DNA from: an uncultured Bacillota bacterium
GTDB lineage: Bacteria; Bacillota_I; Bacilli_A; RF39; UBA660
DNA: 7,950 nt
Assembly (NCBI GenBank): GCA_947383065.1
Contig: CANDCB010000038.1
Coordinates: 1-7,950, forward strand
Direction: 5' to 3'
Shown piece by piece: positions 6,298-7,950 of the stretch. The position numbers and the translations under genes were made by a program. Position 1 is the stretch's first letter, and every line of letters starts with the position of its first letter. A model generated the notes under the pieces. It saw only the letters and a list, made by a program, of their open reading frames with translations, made no database searches and had not been told where the DNA came from.

Positions 6298-6326
6298 ATT
6301 ATATCAATAAATATTATTATTTTAAA
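6298..6326 (-). promoter_or_regulatory. Extended -10 promoter of the dCMP deaminase gene
   Basis: TGATATAAT (6306-6298) is a perfect TATAAT with the TG extension. TTTAAA (6326-6321) lies 17 nt upstream as a 4-of-6 match to TTGACA. The RNA would start near 6291, right at the Shine-Dalgarno site, giving a very short leader of about 15 nt. Confidence 0.65.
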
Positions 6327-6327
6327 G

Positions 6328-6351
6328 AAAAAAGTAGTTTATTAACTACTT
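6328..6351 (-). terminator. Intrinsic terminator after the DUF4176 gene
   Basis: A perfect 8-bp stem, AAGTAGTT (6332-6339) with AACTACTT (6344-6351), encloses a 4-nt loop and is followed on the minus strand by TTTT-C-TTT. It begins 2 nt after the DUF4176 stop codon and separates that operon from the dCMP deaminase gene. Confidence 0.8.
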
Positions 6352-6353
6352 AT

Positions 6354-6722
6354 TTAGCCAGCGAAAGGTGTCATATTAGGTGTCCCATTAGGTATTTCAG
6401 AAGTGTTAAGAACTTCTGGCCCAGTACCTTGGTTTTCAGTATCATTTCCTTCAATTGAAGCAACAATTTTATTAAGTTTATCTTTAAACTTAACTTCTTC
6501 TTCATCTTCAAATCCGAGAAAGAAAATCTTTTCAATTTGATTATGATCAAATAGGCAAACTTGATTAGAACTCAAATATCCTTCAGGGTAAACACAGCCA
6601 CTGTAATCATATATTTTTTCTTGATTTTCTTGAGCTACTGAACAAAAACCTGTTATCATAGCTCTTTTCTTGCCACCCTTTAATAATACAACGGTTCCAA
6701 TTGGTAAATATTTTTCTCTCAT
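6354..6722 (-). CDS. DUF4176 protein, type VIIb secretion-associated
   Basis: A 122-aa cytoplasmic protein without signal peptide or membrane helix. Residues 5-75 carry the DUF4176 pattern: YLPIGTVVLLKGGKKRAMITGF, YDYSGCVYPEGYL, an FDHNQIEKIFFLGF segment and an acidic DEEE end. Family members are small proteins commonly encoded in type VIIb (ESX/Ess-like) secretion and LXG effector loci of Bacillota, where they are thought to assist particular substrates. Their exact role is not settled to my knowledge. Residues 90-122 are a low-complexity Asn/Thr/Pro/Gly tail not typical of the core. AGGAGG lies 6 nt before the ATG. It follows the 391-aa gene by 33 nt, with a terminator after it, so the two are probably co-transcribed. 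No WXG100, EssC or LXG gene is inside the window; any would lie beyond the right contig end. Confidence 0.85.
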   Translation of the reverse strand: MREKYLPIGTVVLLKGGKKRAMITGFCSVAQENQEKIYDYSGCVYPEGYLSSNQVCLFDHNQIEKIFFLGFEDEEEVKFKDKLNKIVASIEGNDTENQGTGPEVLNTSEIPNGTPNMTPFAG

Positions 6723-6755
6723 ATAAATCCTCCTATATATTCTTTTGTCTAGTTA

Positions 6756-7931
6756 TTATATAACTATTCCGTCATCTGTTATTTTTGGCGTATCATTTTT
6801 TGTCTCATCATTTGTTGATGGTGGCATTGATGGATTTGAGTTATCTTCTTGAATGTTATTCTCTACTTCTTTAATAACGCCTTTTCGATATTCATCATAA
6901 ATTTTTTGATATTCAACTTTTTCTTGTTCATAATATGCTTTTTTCTCAGCAACAATTTTAGCTTCTTTATTTGCTTCAATTACTGCATCATTATAATTAT
7001 TAACCGCTTTGTTATATTCTTCGACTTGTTCTTTAGTCCAATATTTTGGATCATTACCACTTTCTTTTTGGATAGATTCTAAGATATTTTTGTAATCTTC
7101 TTTAACTGTATTAGCTTTATTAATAGCATTATTAGCTATGGTAACTGAATCATTATAATCATTTTTAGCTAATGTTAATTCTTCACGAGCTTGGTAAACA
7201 TCTTTTGATATAGGTTTCATATCGATATTGGCTGTTCCACTATCTATATATTCAATGGAATGACCATTATCATATTTTGTATCATGTTCAAGTTCAGAAA
7301 TTCCTTCATTTTTAGCGATTTCATTTGATAATTTAGTTAAATCTTGTTCTTCCATACCTATTATATATGCTGTTTGACCTTTATCTTTATTGTTAGCAAG
7401 TATTACCGCACTTTCATGATCATAGCCAAGCTTTTCTAAGGCTTTTATTTGATCTTCTGTTGACATATTTTCATATTCATTAATATGTTTTACACGATTA
7501 CTAATAACAGTCTCGCTATCTTTATAATATTCATCACGAGCTTGGTTATCTATTTCTTCACTTGTAATTTGATTTTTAGTTATTTTTTCAATAGATGGCT
7601 CTTTATCCATATTGTTCATTTGACTAATTATTTCTTTAGCTTCTTCTTCAGATACTTCTTGTTTGATTGGTGGTTCTTCTGGATTTTCAGGATCTAAAGG
7701 TGTATCAGGTTCTTTTGGTTCTTCGGGGGTTTCTGGTTCTTCTGGTAGAGTATCAGGTTCTTCTTCATCTAAAATCTCTGGTCCTTCAGGTTGAGGTGTA
7801 TCTTGTTTTGAAGTTTGCTCTGATGATGATTCGCCATTATTTGTATTTCCAGAAGTTTCAGTATTATTCTCTATCTTATCATCTTCTTTATCTTCCTCTT
7901 TCGGTTCTAATTTAAAGTTTAATCCAGCCAT
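6756..7931 (-). CDS. Acidic coiled-coil protein of unknown function upstream of DUF4176; possible type VII-linked protein
   Basis: 391 aa, not recognised as a named family. No signal peptide or membrane helix is visible. Residues 1-95 are acidic, low-complexity and Pro/Glu/Thr-rich with EEP/PETP-like repeats. Residues about 95-235 contain short predicted helices, including 157-193 (LEKLGYDHESAVILA), which loosely resembles a UBA-like three-helix domain. Residues about 243-290 and 302-357 are two long helices rich in Lys/Glu/Asn with Ala or aromatic heptad positions. They are separated by a break at GNDPKYWTKE, suggesting a helical hairpin of about 110 aa, the size of a WXG100 or LXG-like unit, although no WxG motif is present. 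Residues 360-391 are a disordered tail. Only five native bases precede the ATG before the adapter, so the Shine-Dalgarno site cannot be seen and the protein may be longer at its N terminus. With the DUF4176 gene next door, it may be a secretion substrate or chaperone-type partner; this is inference. Confidence 0.65.
   Translation of the reverse strand: MAGLNFKLEPKEEDKEDDKIENNTETSGNTNNGESSSEQTSKQDTPQPEGPEILDEEEPDTLPEEPETPEEPKEPDTPLDPENPEEPPIKQEVSEEEAKEIISQMNNMDKEPSIEKITKNQITSEEIDNQARDEYYKDSETVISNRVKHINEYENMSTEDQIKALEKLGYDHESAVILANNKDKGQTAYIIGMEEQDLTKLSNEIAKNEGISELEHDTKYDNGHSIEYIDSGTANIDMKPISKDVYQAREELTLAKNDYNDSVTIANNAINKANTVKEDYKNILESIQKESGNDPKYWTKEQVEEYNKAVNNYNDAVIEANKEAKIVAEKKAYYEQEKVEYQKIYDEYRKGVIKEVENNIQEDNSNPSMPPSTNDETKNDTPKITDDGIVI
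7668..7796 (-). repeat. Degenerate Pro-Glu tandem repeat region inside the 391-aa gene
   Basis: Codons 46-88 encode irregular units such as EEPDT, PEEPET, PEEPKE and PENPEEP. At DNA level, plus-strand segments like TCAGGTTCTTC, TCTGGTTCTTC and TCTGGATTTTC recur. It looks like an extended acidic spacer that could vary in length between strains. Confidence 0.6.
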
Positions 7932-7936
7932 TAAAG

Positions 7937-7950
7937 AGATCGGAAGAGCG
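7937..7950 (+). other. Untrimmed Illumina TruSeq adapter (universal/P5 side)
   Basis: AGATCGGAAGAGCG is the start of the TruSeq adapter read-through on the universal side (continuing CGTC...), distinct from the index-side form, which continues CAC. Native sequence ends at 7936, five bases upstream of the 391-aa gene's ATG. Confidence 0.95.

Noticed and set aside
6849..7915. Plus-strand Phe/Ile/Leu-rich open frames opposite the 391-aa gene
   Set aside because: They are antisense shadows of Lys/Glu/Asn-rich codons. They have no start signals, and the minus-strand gene has a sensible composition and operon context.
314..7931. Possible UGA-as-Trp code, suggested by very low GC and the absence of TGA stops
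   Set aside because: Trp residues at conserved sites are encoded by TGG and no in-frame TGA occurs in any gene. The lack of TGA among seven stops is explained by AT bias.
1..7950. Search for CRISPR arrays, tRNA or rRNA genes and insertion sequences
   Set aside because: No regularly spaced repeats, cloverleaf-like GC-rich segments or transposase motifs were seen on either strand. The only mobile-element signal is the integrase fragment.

Overview
The window is a 7.95 kb assembled contig from a very AT-rich bacterium. Illumina TruSeq adapter sequence remains at both ends (1-35 and 7937-7950), so both ends are assembly or library boundaries. Every gene I can support reads on the minus strand, so transcription runs from high to low coordinates. 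The genes use Shine-Dalgarno sites, TGG for Trp, and TAA or TAG stops. They contain no in-frame TGA, so the ordinary bacterial code fits. The low GC, the Lys/Asn/Ile-rich proteins, single-membrane-style anchored proteins and a DUF4176 protein (a type VIIb secretion accessory family) point to a low-GC Bacillota, possibly an uncultured gut Bacilli lineage such as RF39. That placement is inference.

Layout in transcription order. (1) 7931-6354: a 391-aa acidic, coiled-coil protein of unknown function, then a DUF4176 protein. They sit 33 nt apart and probably form one operon that ends in a hairpin terminator. (2) 6277-5789: a dCMP deaminase with its own extended -10 promoter and a terminator that overlaps its stop codon. 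(3) 5731-4325: miaB, the tRNA methylthiotransferase, with its own extended -10 promoter and a downstream terminator. (4) 4025-314: a three-gene envelope operon behind the best promoter of the window. It encodes a zinc-ribbon, membrane-anchored HEFGH metallopeptidase, then a secreted trypsin-fold protein that lacks the catalytic His and Ser, then a small membrane-anchored protein resembling PsbP/Mog1-fold domains. It ends in a strong terminator whose loop holds the last stop codon. (5) 142-36: the first 35 codons of what looks like a tyrosine recombinase (integrase), cut off by the adapter.

Groups 2 and 3 are housekeeping genes (nucleotide metabolism and tRNA modification). Group 1 hints at a type VII secretion locus continuing beyond the right end. 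Group 4 is the most interesting part: a putative active metallopeptidase displayed outside the cell, encoded 10 bp from an apparent pseudoprotease and followed by a third exported protein. This looks like an uncharacterised cell-surface proteolysis or sensing system. It lies between a core gene (miaB) and an integrase fragment, so it may be acquired cargo, but the window cannot prove that.
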